Source: an uncultured Planctomycetaceae bacterium (GTDB lineage Bacteria > Planctomycetota > Planctomycetia > Planctomycetales > Planctomycetaceae). Taken from it: DNA of 52,586 nucleotides. The stretch covers positions 1 through 52,586 of the forward strand of contig CAJWGB010000012.1 in the NCBI GenBank assembly GCA_913031625.1. The letters are read 5' to 3'. Below, one piece after another: positions 20,001 to 27,164 of the stretch (positions are counted from its first letter, which is position 1; each line of letters opens with the position of its first letter). The position numbers were made by a program, and so were the translations under genes. The notes beneath the pieces were generated by a model. The model had not been told where the DNA came from and ran no database searches. It saw only the letters and a list, made by a program, of their open reading frames with translations.

Positions 20001-20657
20001 GTTGGCGCCCAGAATCAGCTTATCGGGACACGGAGTCGGATTGATCGACTGCCCAAGTTCCATTACGAAATTCTGAATCACGGGCTTTGCAGCAGGATCA
20101 ACAATCGCCATCTCCAGCGCCTTTTCCGCGATGTTGAAGTACGCCTCGACCTGCAACGGTGAGAGCAGCATCGACTGTGAGTTGTTCGTAAAACCGCTCT
20201 TTGAAACAGCTTCCGGTGGCAGAACCTCCGTGATGTTTTCCCTGATGCCAAGCAACTCCTGCAGTGAGTTACGATACTGGTCAACGGTCAGACGCCGGAT
20301 GGATCCATTCTTCTCGCGTTTTCGTGACCGAGCATGATTCAATGACTTTTGAATCCACTGCTCCAGAAACACGCGTTCAGCAGTTGACGGCTGGGGCTCA
20401 CCTTCCGGCGGCATCGATCGCTCACCGATGTTACGTCGAATGCCCTCCCACAGCTTGAGGCTGCGATCCGGAAAACTGCCATCAAGGTGGTCAACTCGTA
20501 TTCCGGATGTCTGCTCATCAACATTGTGACAGCCGAAACAATACTTCTTCAGGAGAGGCGAAATATGATCCTGAAACCCTTTCTGATCCGCCTGTGCTGC
20601 GCAGTTCAGGAACAGAGCAAAAGTGATGCAGAGGAGGAGAGAGAATGAACGCATCAT
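17043..20657 (-). CDS. Large cytochrome-like protein with DUF1587/LamG/DUF1595/DUF1592/DUF1588/DUF1585
   Basis: A 1204-residue exported protein. A signal peptide at 1-23 is followed by an N-terminal cytochrome module with C40-F-G-C43-H44. DUF1587 (about 122-190) starts at IRRLTVDQYRNSLQELLGI. An inserted LamG/concanavalin-like domain follows (about 408-610; AGGDGSIAVPNHESLRVG, then GLIDEVRLYRRSLGPAEIQ), which in other proteins binds glycans. DUF1595 (about 845-905, RAFRRPAVKAEIDSF), DUF1592 (ELASKLSYFLWNAAPD), DUF1588 (KRGAWLARRIIAEPP) with a second heme motif C-R-K-C-H at about 1090, and C-terminal DUF1585 (ATGRTLNYNEIEFL) complete it. The leader just upstream of the ATG is pyrimidine-rich (CCTCC twice) rather than a Shine-Dalgarno. 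It is paired with the DUF1552 gene downstream. Confidence 0.9.
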   Translation of the reverse strand: MMRSFSLLLCITFALFLNCAAQADQKGFQDHISPLLKKYCFGCHNVDEQTSGIRVDHLDGSFPDRSLKLWEGIRRNIGERSMPPEGEPQPSTAERVFLEQWIQKSLNHARSRKREKNGSIRRLTVDQYRNSLQELLGIRENITEVLPPEAVSKSGFTNNSQSMLLSPLQVEAYFNIAEKALEMAIVDPAAKPVIQNFVMELGQSINPTPCPDKLILGANSHLLANADFVVTEPLPQKPFEFTPFQMETKFRFIEGYQGNSTVRGWREYDSIYHAVFACMRGNKGYPKGRPYQTVPEGLLLRPAIPSAELFGVESTYGPKSNFKVSLRELPHHGNFRVTVRAARYADGLLLDRGASHQSEEGASAIVVNDPSKGQKFETPEAGVYQVDIHFPPDPKPLPSDGSRLTEDLVAHWPLNGNGMSVESEVPLDGTVEGDTVFDKSPFGRGAAFAGGDGSIAVPNHESLRVGSGDFTVAAWIHPRELRQGGIVTLGGYGYTHGWVFDMPNNKGVLRLETARAGNQANGTVQSPRGAIRVNRWQHVAVTVTREDNGTRLYVNGIEVAKGTIGAADIGNPDLPLHIGRVHGANLFKGLIDEVRLYRRSLGPAEIQALVEPGRKFVGRSGREQPHELTVQIDDRDFTSTLQQPAFLVLRLDAGPHEVRARYQGSSKLHRMVLTPLAAEDPTRQAFERFESRSPRLGVHVGLRRDCGSTFSRVQKPVRVADTKLQEFVFEGAINDYPSPDVEKNNVNYLAGVREIGVRSEYTDGHDVPRLRVRSIQFEGPYYEQWPPKTHTQIFIDSKNKGQPEIYAREIISLFTERAFRRPAVKAEIDSFCSVWQDSFADTEDFAQSIKETLTVILTSPQFLFLIENSATPEAEELAEYELASKLSYFLWNAAPDQTLLMLASAGELKKQLDAQVERMIADDRAEDFCRAFGSEWLNLDKFDVLETDRRRFPKLTRHAREYLRDEPIQLLLFVLRNNRPVSELIRSDYVVVNEIVADYYGLSVPPDTGFQFVPVRHQSENLGGVLTAASIMAGLSDGREANPVKRGAWLARRIIAEPPDDPPPNVPELPEDDSKLTLRQKLEQHRNVDGCRKCHSGIDPWGIPFQQVNAAGLFEAKAVDAASTLPDKTEVGGVSDLKRYLAEDRIDQVAFSVLKHLAEYATGRTLNYNEIEFLRKRGVELKAKGYRTRDLIHFVVNSDVFLTK

Positions 20658-20788
20658 CGTTGGAGGAATAAGGAGGAAGGAGTGGTCGATCGCTGTACGA
20701 CCGTCCCACCTTTCATCCTAATCAACCTCTCAGACATGCGAAAGCACACAGGATCACTCCCGGCAGGAGTCCGCGAATGTGGTATTGA

Positions 20789-21226
20789 TCAGGCTGCTGC
20801 AGACGAACGACGAGTCAACATGGCCGGCAGCATTCCGCCCAGCCCACCCATGATTGCCGCTATTGCAGCAAATACCAGACCACCGTTGGCACTCGCAAAA
20901 ATGACCAGCGTCGATGTGATTCCACTCAGAGCCCCGCAACTTCCACCCACTGCAATAAGACCAACGCGATTCATTCTCGTACCAACCGTCAAAGCGAGAG
21001 CAACAATCGCAACGGGCACAATCACCGTAGCGCTGCCAAATGCCAGTACGCCACCCACAATCATGCCAAGCGGACCACCAAGCACGCCAAGCAGGACGCC
21101 GGAGAGTCCAATACAGCCCCAGAGTGGGAACGCCAGTGACGTGAGCCGGTACCCATCGTGGTAACGTTCTCGCGTGACAGGAGTGTGAACGGGTGCGGTG
21201 TAGGGATTTTTGAATATCTCTGTCAT
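20789..21226 (-). CDS. Small integral membrane protein, function unknown
   Basis: A 145-residue protein with a hydrophilic N-terminus (about 27 residues, ending HDGYRLTS) and about four hydrophobic segments (roughly 29-50, 54-78, 88-110 and 113-136) rich in Gly and Ala. A strong Shine-Dalgarno GGAGG (21232-21236) lies five bases before the ATG at 21226, which makes this frame preferable to the overlapping alternative frame. It ends RRSSAAA. No family recognised. Its upstream neighbour on the same strand is the 62-residue membrane protein; downstream is the large cytochrome gene, 131 bases away. Confidence 0.7.
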   Translation of the reverse strand: MTEIFKNPYTAPVHTPVTRERYHDGYRLTSLAFPLWGCIGLSGVLLGVLGGPLGMIVGGVLAFGSATVIVPVAIVALALTVGTRMNRVGLIAVGGSCGALSGITSTLVIFASANGGLVFAAIAAIMGGLGGMLPAMLTRRSSAAA

Positions 21227-21431
21227 GTCTGCCTCCGATGAAAGAAACCGCAGACACTCCCTGTCCTTAACGGGAGCTACGAACAGGTCTCAAAATTCCC
21301 GGCAATCACCTACGGACTTTAAGAGGCAGCAAGAACACCGACCCGATTTGCTCCGCAGCGGCATGAGTGGCTAAGTGCAGCTAATCTCTGAGTGAATCTC
21401 GGTCGGAGGCGCCAGAATCGCCCCGGGACCA

Positions 21432-21620
21432 CTAGATGCCCCAGGTGAAGGCAATTGCTGCCATCGCCCCCACACACCCCAGCAGCAGCAGGATTCCAAA
21501 GCGTTGCGCTTTCCGCTTTTCCTTCACGGTGAGTACTGCTTCCAGTCTGGCGATACGATCGTAGCGAAGTGCGCCGCTGGTATCGGCAGCGGACATGGAG
21601 TGAACTCCTGAGTTAGACAT
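21432..21620 (-). CDS. Small protein with C-terminal membrane helix
   Basis: A 62-residue protein. The frame is open to 21815, but the ATG at 21620 has AAAGGA (21628-21633) seven bases upstream and is followed by MSNSGVHSMSAADTSGAL. The middle (DRIARLEAVLTVKEKRKAQR) is a charged amphipathic helix, and residues about 42-60 (GILLLLGCVGAMAAIAF) are a transmembrane helix ending in TWGI. This looks like a tail-anchored peptide with a short coiled coil. No family recognised. It is divergent from the FG-GAP gene at 21943. Confidence 0.6.
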   Translation of the reverse strand: MSNSGVHSMSAADTSGALRYDRIARLEAVLTVKEKRKAQRFGILLLLGCVGAMAAIAFTWGI

Positions 21621-21627
21621 GGTTAGT

Positions 21628-21633
21628 CCTTTC
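21628..21633 (-). promoter_or_regulatory. Ribosome binding site fixing the start of the 62-residue protein
   Basis: AAAGGA on the minus strand, seven bases before ATG 21620. It supports this start over the upstream in-frame ATG at 21815, whose extension lacks coding character. Confidence 0.5.
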
Positions 21634-21942
21634 TTTTGCAGGCGGGACCAGGGTTGGCTCGGGCGAAACCAACAGGAGGGGGAATGAACACACTGCGCCA
21701 GCCAGAGTTTCGCTCGAAGGCAGAGTTTTGTTCGTTTGAAACCACGGTTGCTTGTAGACGTCCCATCCGATTTCTCAAAAATTTTTAGACCATGTGTCGA
21801 ACAGGAAGTCTGCATTAGTGTGTATCAAATGGTAGAGACAGGAAGTTCGAGCCATGGTTCCTCTGATACCGATCGCGGAGTATGCTCTCTGCTGAAGCTG
21901 AACCTCGGTTACATTCCGCTCCTTAAACCAGTGACCAGAACC
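21634..21942. other. Divergent intergenic region
   Basis: About 310 bases between the 62-residue gene (-) and the FG-GAP gene (+). The plus frame of the latter is open through part of this stretch but without protein-like composition. An AT-rich patch around 21773-21790 could belong to a promoter, but I see no clear consensus pair, repeat or RNA gene. Confidence 0.35.
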
Positions 21943-23190
21943 ATGACCGGACAAGTTATTTCCACCACGTGCCTGATCCTGACAGTTTTCTCAACAGCCC
22001 TTGCGGAAGATGACCCGAACTGGGTGCGAATTACTCTGGACGAGCGCTTTCGATCAGAAGGTGTTTCCGCTGGAGACCTCAATGGTGACGGACATCCGGA
22101 TGTCGTCGCCGGAGACGTCTGGTATGAAGCGCCCGCTCCTGACTCAAAGGGCTACACGGACGGGACGAAGTGGAAGCTTCACGAAATCCGAACGCCAGGC
22201 GACTTTGTAGCCGGCAAGGGATATAGCAACAGTTTTGTGAACAACGTGTATGACATGAACCGCGACGGAAAGCTGGACGTCATCATCGTTGGATTTCCAG
22301 GCGACCCATTCCACTGGTACCAGAATCCAGGAACTCCTGACGGTGAATGGAAACAGCACGTGATCTGGAAAAGCATCTGCAATGAATCTCCGGAATTCGA
22401 AGATCTGAACAATGACGGCGTACCGGAGTACATCTTTGGTTCACAACCTGAAGCAAAGGTTGGATTCGTCTCAATCCCGTCCGCAAAGAAGGTAACCAGT
22501 CAATTCAACTTCAACGCTGTCAGCGAAGCCAGTCGGGAACCAGAGAAGTCACCGCGTCGAGGTATGGACAACGGGACATTCAAGTACTACCACGGCCTTG
22601 GTGTTGACGATATGAACGGAGACGGACACGAAGACATCATCATTGCTCACGGATGGTGGGAGTCTCCTGGCAGTCTGACTTCATCGGATAAATGGAAGTT
22701 TCACCCCATCCGAGTCGATCAGGGCGGCAGGCAGACACCACTTCCGGGCTGTGGCAATATCTACGCGGATGATTTTGATAAAGACGGCGACCCTGACCTG
22801 TTCTTCACCTCAGCACATTCGTTCGGCGTCTGGTGGTCCGAAAACAAGGGAGAGGGCAAGTGGGTCCTTCATGAGATCGACAAGTCCTTCTCACAGACGC
22901 ACGCAGTGGAACGCGTCGATATCAACGGAGATGGAAACCTCGACTACGTCACTGGCAAGCGATTCTTTGCTCACAACGGCGGCGATCCCGGTGCCCATCA
23001 GGACGTCGACATGTACTGGTTTGAAGTCGAGCGAAAGAAAGACGGCCCCGTGTTTAAATCACATCGCATCGCCGCCGGTCGAGGAACGGGGATCGGAACG
23101 CAGTTTCACATCTTCGACATGAACAAAGACAAGCGGCCGGACATCGTGCTATCCAACAAGAAGGGCGTCAACGTGCTCCTTCAGAAATGA
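21943..23190 (+). CDS. Secreted FG-GAP/VCBS repeat protein (calcium-binding beta-propeller)
   Basis: A 415-residue exported protein from ATG 21943, chosen because a signal peptide (MTGQVISTTCLILTVFSTALA) begins there; the frame itself opens at 21736. It contains about seven Dx[DN]xDGxxD calcium-binding loops in FG-GAP-type repeats: DLNGDGHPDVVAGD, DMNRDGKLDVIIVG, DLNNDGVPEYIFGS, DMNGDGHEDIIIAHG, DFDKDGDPDLFF, DINGDGNLDYVTGK and a degenerate DMNKDKRPDIVLSN. Such proteins fold as seven-bladed propellers like integrin alpha heads and are abundant in planctomycete secretomes. The ligand is unknown. It is a single-gene unit with no close partner on the same strand. Confidence 0.87.
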   Translation: MTGQVISTTCLILTVFSTALAEDDPNWVRITLDERFRSEGVSAGDLNGDGHPDVVAGDVWYEAPAPDSKGYTDGTKWKLHEIRTPGDFVAGKGYSNSFVNNVYDMNRDGKLDVIIVGFPGDPFHWYQNPGTPDGEWKQHVIWKSICNESPEFEDLNNDGVPEYIFGSQPEAKVGFVSIPSAKKVTSQFNFNAVSEASREPEKSPRRGMDNGTFKYYHGLGVDDMNGDGHEDIIIAHGWWESPGSLTSSDKWKFHPIRVDQGGRQTPLPGCGNIYADDFDKDGDPDLFFTSAHSFGVWWSENKGEGKWVLHEIDKSFSQTHAVERVDINGDGNLDYVTGKRFFAHNGGDPGAHQDVDMYWFEVERKKDGPVFKSHRIAAGRGTGIGTQFHIFDMNKDKRPDIVLSNKKGVNVLLQK

Positions 23191-23236
23191 AATTCACAGG
23201 AACGCTCCTCAACGCGAGCAGTGGAGTGACTTCGGA

Positions 23237-23449
23237 TCACCCCTCTTCCTCTCGAAACGCCACGATCCCGATCATAGGTGGTGTAAAAAAGAATGCTGTC
23301 GCATCCTGACTGGCCGCTTCAACTCGAAATCCCGTGGCGTCCAGAATCGCCGGAAGCTCCTGCCCAACGTCGCAGGAGCCACCGTTAACGATCGCGCTTT
23401 CGTAATAGGCTGCCAGTACTCGTGAGAACGAGTCCCGTTGTGGAAACAT
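23237..23449 (-). pseudogene. Short frame resembling the C-terminal end of a larger protein, possible gene remnant
   Basis: A 70-codon frame (MFPQRDSFSRVLAAYYES, then GQELPAILDATGFRVEAAS) whose composition looks protein-like. The 'LPAILDATGFRVE' stretch followed by an aromatic strand resembles the last strand region of a class I SAM-dependent methyltransferase. There is no catalytic N-terminal part upstream in any frame, no convincing ribosome site, and no partner gene. It could be a decayed gene or a chance frame. Confidence 0.25.
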
Positions 23450-23963
23450 CTGTACTGAGCGGTAGTTGAAATTGTGAAAATGGCAGCATTAATCAGATGC
23501 TAGCATCGCGTAACAAATAACGCATACTGAATCAAACACTGATTCTGCTGCCAACCCAATTCGCTTTCGGAGGCCAACAGATATTGTCAGCCGCACGGTC
23601 AGTTGCCCCGCTTTGCAGAACCCATTCAGGGACCAGCTGTAATCCCGGATTCCGAAGACGCCTGGCACAACGGAAATTGACACCCATTCACTGGAGTGCA
23701 TCCCTGAGTAGGGGGACTCTGTTTTCCGACAGTGAACTGCAGAAGTCACCGCGCCGCCATCATTTCTTAGGCTAAACTCGGCTCAATCCAACCTGCAGTG
23801 TCCGCACTGAACGGGAGACTGGTTCCGGCTCACTTTTGAAAAATGATAACTCCCTGCGCCTTTGAGTGCGCTCTTGAGTTAGGATTCCACCCGACATCCT
23901 GCGCGGTCCATTATATTGGCCTCCTTCAGCGATGGGCCACGCCTGAACGAGCGGAACCACAAT
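23450..23963. other. Intergenic stretch without recognised features
   Basis: About 510 bases, compositionally similar to the surrounding genome, with no frame of coding character on either strand and no clear RNA gene, repeat or hairpin terminator. It presumably holds the promoter of the receiver-like gene. Confidence 0.35.
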
Positions 23964-24338
23964 ATGAACGACAAGTTAATTTATTTGATTTCCGCCGAGC
24001 CGACTGAGCACGAGTCGCTGTCCAGCTATTTCCGGAAGCACAACTTCAACTGCCGGATATTCGACGGTCTGGATTCAGCTGAATCCGGTATTGCAGGACA
24101 AACTCCGGATCTCATCATTCTTGCCGGTTCAAGTATCCCAAGTCCTGACATCTGCAAGTTTGGAACGTTCGTTGAGCAGCTCTGTAATGCGCCCATCATT
24201 GCTCTGCTGACGCCCCTTCAGATGTCGATTGTCTCAGAGATGGCAGCATCCGAAAACCTGTGGACTGCGGAGTACCCAATTTCTCTGCGTGAGATTCGGG
24301 CGTCAATAGCCGAAGCACTCCAGGAGCTTGCGGAATAG
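23964..24338 (+). CDS. Receiver-like domain lacking phosphorylation residues
   Basis: A 124-residue stand-alone protein with the size and strand/helix rhythm of a CheY-like receiver domain (LIYLISAEPTEHESLSSYFR, then PDLIILAGSSIPSPD, PIIALLTPLQMSIV, WTAEYPISLREIRASIAEAL). The usual acidic pair is replaced by Ala11-Glu12, the phospho-accepting Asp by Ala54 or Gly55, and the conserved Lys of the 'KP' motif by Tyr104; only the Thr83 position is kept. It therefore cannot work as a normal phospho-receiver and may bind a partner constitutively. ATG 23964 is chosen over an upstream TTG at 23916. The downstream gene is a phosphodiesterase 94 bases away. Confidence 0.6.
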   Translation: MNDKLIYLISAEPTEHESLSSYFRKHNFNCRIFDGLDSAESGIAGQTPDLIILAGSSIPSPDICKFGTFVEQLCNAPIIALLTPLQMSIVSEMAASENLWTAEYPISLREIRASIAEALQELAE

Positions 24339-24421
24339 AGGCCGATTGAAACCGGTCTGAGTCCGTAAACACGCCCTCTGCTGCGTCAGGGCTCGTCGAT
24401 CACCGTCGATGTTCATTACTT

Positions 24422-24426
24422 AAGGA
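24422..24426 (+). promoter_or_regulatory. Ribosome binding site for a TTG start
   Basis: AAGGA six bases before TTG 24433. It supports the non-ATG start of the phosphodiesterase gene, whose family N-terminus (KLGLISDTHD) begins exactly there. Confidence 0.6.
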
Positions 24427-24432
24427 ATCACG

Positions 24433-24921
24433 TTGAAACTTGGTCTGATCTCAGACACGCACGACCAACTGCAGCGGACCATGATCGCTGTCGATCGGCT
24501 TGTTTCCGCGGGCGTTGAACGCCTGATTCACTGCGGTGATTTTTGCAGCCACGAAGTCCTGACAGCCTGCTGCGCACTGCCGCTCTCGTTTGTCTTTGGC
24601 AACAACGACTGGGGAGTGGAGCCCGAACTGCGAGCGGCCGCGGACGCAGGGGGAGCACAGTGTCTGGGGTATGGGGCTGAGATTATCATTGCAGACCGAC
24701 GGATCAGCATCACACACGGACACCTTCACACGGAATCACGCCCACTGATGGCCGCCAATCCGGACTACCTGATCACCGGACATTCGCACGTGGCGATGGA
24801 CAGACAGCTTGAAGCCACACGATGGGTCAATCCAGGCGCCCTGCATCGCGCCTCTGAATACTCCGTCGCAGTCCTTGACCTCGCTTCAGATCAAGTCGAC
24901 TTCATCACCATTCCACGCTGA
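24433..24921 (+). CDS. YfcE/MJ0936-type metallophosphodiesterase
   Basis: A 162-residue calcineurin-like phosphoesterase of the YfcE/MJ0936 family, cytosolic metal-dependent phosphodiesterases active on small model phosphodiesters; the natural substrate is generally unknown. All metal motifs are present: SDTHD (7-11), HCGDF (34-38), GNND (54-57), THGH (around 94-97) and GHSH (around 116-119), followed by the family ending WVNPGALHRAS. Length matches the family. The TTG start is supported by AAGGA six bases upstream. It follows the receiver-like gene in the same direction; a functional link is possible but only inferred from proximity. Confidence 0.9.
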   Translation: MKLGLISDTHDQLQRTMIAVDRLVSAGVERLIHCGDFCSHEVLTACCALPLSFVFGNNDWGVEPELRAAADAGGAQCLGYGAEIIIADRRISITHGHLHTESRPLMAANPDYLITGHSHVAMDRQLEATRWVNPGALHRASEYSVAVLDLASDQVDFITIPR

Positions 24922-25324
24922 CCGCAACCAGCGTACCTGACGCCGCCAAACGCAACGGTCACCACAGCCCTTATACAAAATTGCTGCGCGATCTCAGTAC
25001 GGATTAGTTGGCGCGCTCTGATTGAGACGAACTGCCCTGGGTAGCCACATCCGTCAGGAAGAAAGTCGCAGCCTGTTGCAAGTGACTGCATGTACACAAT
25101 CGGTGTGTCTCAAAAAGGCAACACTTCCGGAGAACAGTCACAGGCTGAGCCGCGCGCGACTTATTCAAAGGTCATCTCTCAGTTTGAAAGGGGGGGGGGT
25201 CGGGAAAACCATAAGTAAAGCTGAACGAGGGGCAAAAAAACAGGAGTAAATCAGACCCCGTCCCCAGGAACAGGTCCGCTGCTCAAGCGGGCAGGTGATT
25301 CAGCAACTTGCAGGGGTTCCCACA
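24922..25324. other. Intergenic region with G tract and repeat-like segment
   Basis: About 400 bases with no gene of coding character. It contains a run of ten G (25190-25199) and, at about 25225-25275, a purine/pyrimidine-patterned segment (GAGGGGCAAAAAAACAGG, then AAATCAGACCCCGTCCCC) that looks like dispersed intergenic repeats seen near REP-associated transposases in other bacteria. No transposase is present. It presumably also holds the promoter of the LEPRxLL gene. Confidence 0.35.
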
Positions 25325-26062
25325 ATGAATTTGTCTGAGACGCTCGCGACCTCTCGTTTTTGCACTGCTCTAAATTCCTGTAACTCACTCCTGAAATCGT
25401 GGGCTGCTCGAACAGGCCGCCAGAAATCTCAGCGTCGCGTCAGACTCCTGACGGACCAATGCGACTTACTGGAGCCACGCCAGCTTCTCACCGTAGCACT
25501 TAATTCGGCAACGTTTGAAGAGGGCATCCTGAAACTGGACATTGAGAACGGAGACGGCAAATACTTTGCAGCCGACGTTAACGCAAACAGCATCGTGGAA
25601 CACCGCGGCCTTTTGACAGATGATCAGCTGTCATTTTCCATGGACCCCGCAGCTACTCAGATTTACCTGCGGTTCTTTGACGATCAGCAGGAGACAACTG
25701 AAATAGCAGTTATTCATGTTTCCATTCCTGCTCCAGCTGAATTAGGTCCCATCACCACGTCTGCCGGTGGAGGAGGAGTTTCCGGTTCAATCATCATGCC
25801 GGCAACGACAACCAATGCTGTCTGGCTACTCTACCGAACTCCTGGTGCCACAGAATGGCAGACTCTGTGGGACGCTGGGCCCGTGACCGGGACTACCGTC
25901 TTCAGTGTCATGATTCCAGGATTGCAGACTGATACGGCGTACGAGTTCTGTCTGCGTACGGATAACGGTATCACGTCCGCTGAATCAGCCCCAACTACGA
26001 TCGTTGTTGAAGCTCCGGATGCTGACCCGGATGATGACCCGGATGATGACCCGTTTATCTAA
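25325..26062 (+). CDS. LEPRxLL-motif surface protein with Fn3-like segment and acidic tail
   Basis: A 245-residue protein. Residues 49-55 (LEPRQLL) match the LEPR-xLL motif found near the N-terminus of many planctomycete cell-surface proteins after a basic segment (here GRQKSQRRVRLL). Known members are often very large, so this one is small. After residue 55 come two beta-rich parts: about 56-145 unassigned, and about 145-230 with a fibronectin-III-like pattern (AVWLLYRTPGATEWQTLW, then GLQTDTAYEFCLRTDNG). The C-terminus is a tandem acidic repeat of Asp-Asp-Pro (DADPDDDPDDDPF). The start at 25325 is the ATG after CAGGGG. Convergent with truD, 44 bases apart. Confidence 0.7.
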   Translation: MNLSETLATSRFCTALNSCNSLLKSWAARTGRQKSQRRVRLLTDQCDLLEPRQLLTVALNSATFEEGILKLDIENGDGKYFAADVNANSIVEHRGLLTDDQLSFSMDPAATQIYLRFFDDQQETTEIAVIHVSIPAPAELGPITTSAGGGGVSGSIIMPATTTNAVWLLYRTPGATEWQTLWDAGPVTGTTVFSVMIPGLQTDTAYEFCLRTDNGITSAESAPTTIVVEAPDADPDDDPDDDPFI

Positions 26063-26106
26063 GCCATGCATCCACTTTGGGCTTTGCACCGTTCTGCTTT
26101 TCCAAC

Positions 26107-27141
26107 TCAGTCAGCGAACAGTTCTCGCAGCCCCGCGGTAGCATAGGTTCCGGGTGGCAAATCGAATTCAAGGACCAGATTAGCTGTCGAATCCAGTTCG
26201 ACAGTCGGCCTGCCAAAGAACTGCACCAATGGCCGCCGTGTGCCGGGCGCCAGTTTACGATGAGATTCGAACAGTTCGTCACTGACGCCGCATTGCTCTA
26301 TTGCCCGCAACTCTGTCGCTTTCGGTTCTCCGGAGGCAACAGCCATCCTGCGGCCTGGCATCGGGCCGGCCGGTACAAGTGCTTCCGCAGGTGTGTCGCC
26401 GCGGTCGTCAAATGCAAATGGGCGCAGCCCTCCCTTTCGAATGACTACGTCTCCCGGCTCGGGAGTAAGCCGTTGACCGATGACCCGTTCCCTCAGAACC
26501 AGATTAAAGACTGCCGACTGAACAACGCTCATTTCAAATCGAGCGGAATGAGATTTGCGCTGACGGCCGGATGTCAGATTCGCAACCGCACGGGCCACTC
26601 CTTCGCCCGTCCCGCCAAAACGCTGGGGGCCAAAATAGTTGGGAAAACCGGTCACCTCGAGAAGAGAAAGCCGCTCCGCGATCGCCTCAACAGCTTGCGG
26701 CCCAAATGGTTCCTCACCGCGAGCAGTAATTCGAAAGCGGTTGCCGCGAAGATGCCCTGTCTTCAGCCGATTACTGTGGCGTGAAATTTCAAGAACGTTG
26801 AGTTGGTCGCTGACTGGCCCCGGCTCCACGCCATCCTGCAGGGGAATGGAGACGAATTGTCGGGTCACAGCAGCGTCGTCCTTCCGACCGGCTGTCCCAA
26901 TATCCCTCATCCGAACGCCACAGAACCTTGAGATCAGCCGCAGCATTTCACCGTGCTTCAGGTCTCGCTTTTCCACCCAAAGGTACAGGTGCGGTCCATC
27001 GCCTGACGGAATGTAAGCAGGGATCTCTTCCACCTGAAAGTCTTCCGGCCTGCTTCGGATCTGCACAGACCACGGCATGTTGGGATGCAGCTTCGGTGGA
27101 TTCACCAGAAGGTAAGAAAGTTGAGAGTCTGCCTGGGACAC
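26107..27141 (-). CDS. truD: tRNA pseudouridine synthase D
   Basis: TruD converts uridine 13 of tRNA(Glu) to pseudouridine. The 344-residue protein is of family length. Seen: RPEDFQVEEIPAYIPSG (31-47), typical of the N-terminus; the catalytic block GTAGRKDDAAVTRQ (82-95), with the active Asp at position 88 by alignment with the family's GxKDxxAxTxQ; and NYFGPQRFGG at about 168. The start given is GTG 27141; ATG at residue 22 (just before PWSVQIRSRPEDF) is a good alternative. It ends close to the LEPRxLL gene on the opposite strand and lies 23 bases downstream of an unpaired DUF1501 gene on the same strand. Confidence 0.92.
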   Translation of the reverse strand: MSQADSQLSYLLVNPPKLHPNMPWSVQIRSRPEDFQVEEIPAYIPSGDGPHLYLWVEKRDLKHGEMLRLISRFCGVRMRDIGTAGRKDDAAVTRQFVSIPLQDGVEPGPVSDQLNVLEISRHSNRLKTGHLRGNRFRITARGEEPFGPQAVEAIAERLSLLEVTGFPNYFGPQRFGGTGEGVARAVANLTSGRQRKSHSARFEMSVVQSAVFNLVLRERVIGQRLTPEPGDVVIRKGGLRPFAFDDRGDTPAEALVPAGPMPGRRMAVASGEPKATELRAIEQCGVSDELFESHRKLAPGTRRPLVQFFGRPTVELDSTANLVLEFDLPPGTYATAGLRELFAD

Positions 27142-27164
27142 TAAATGATGTTTCTGTAGACCGA

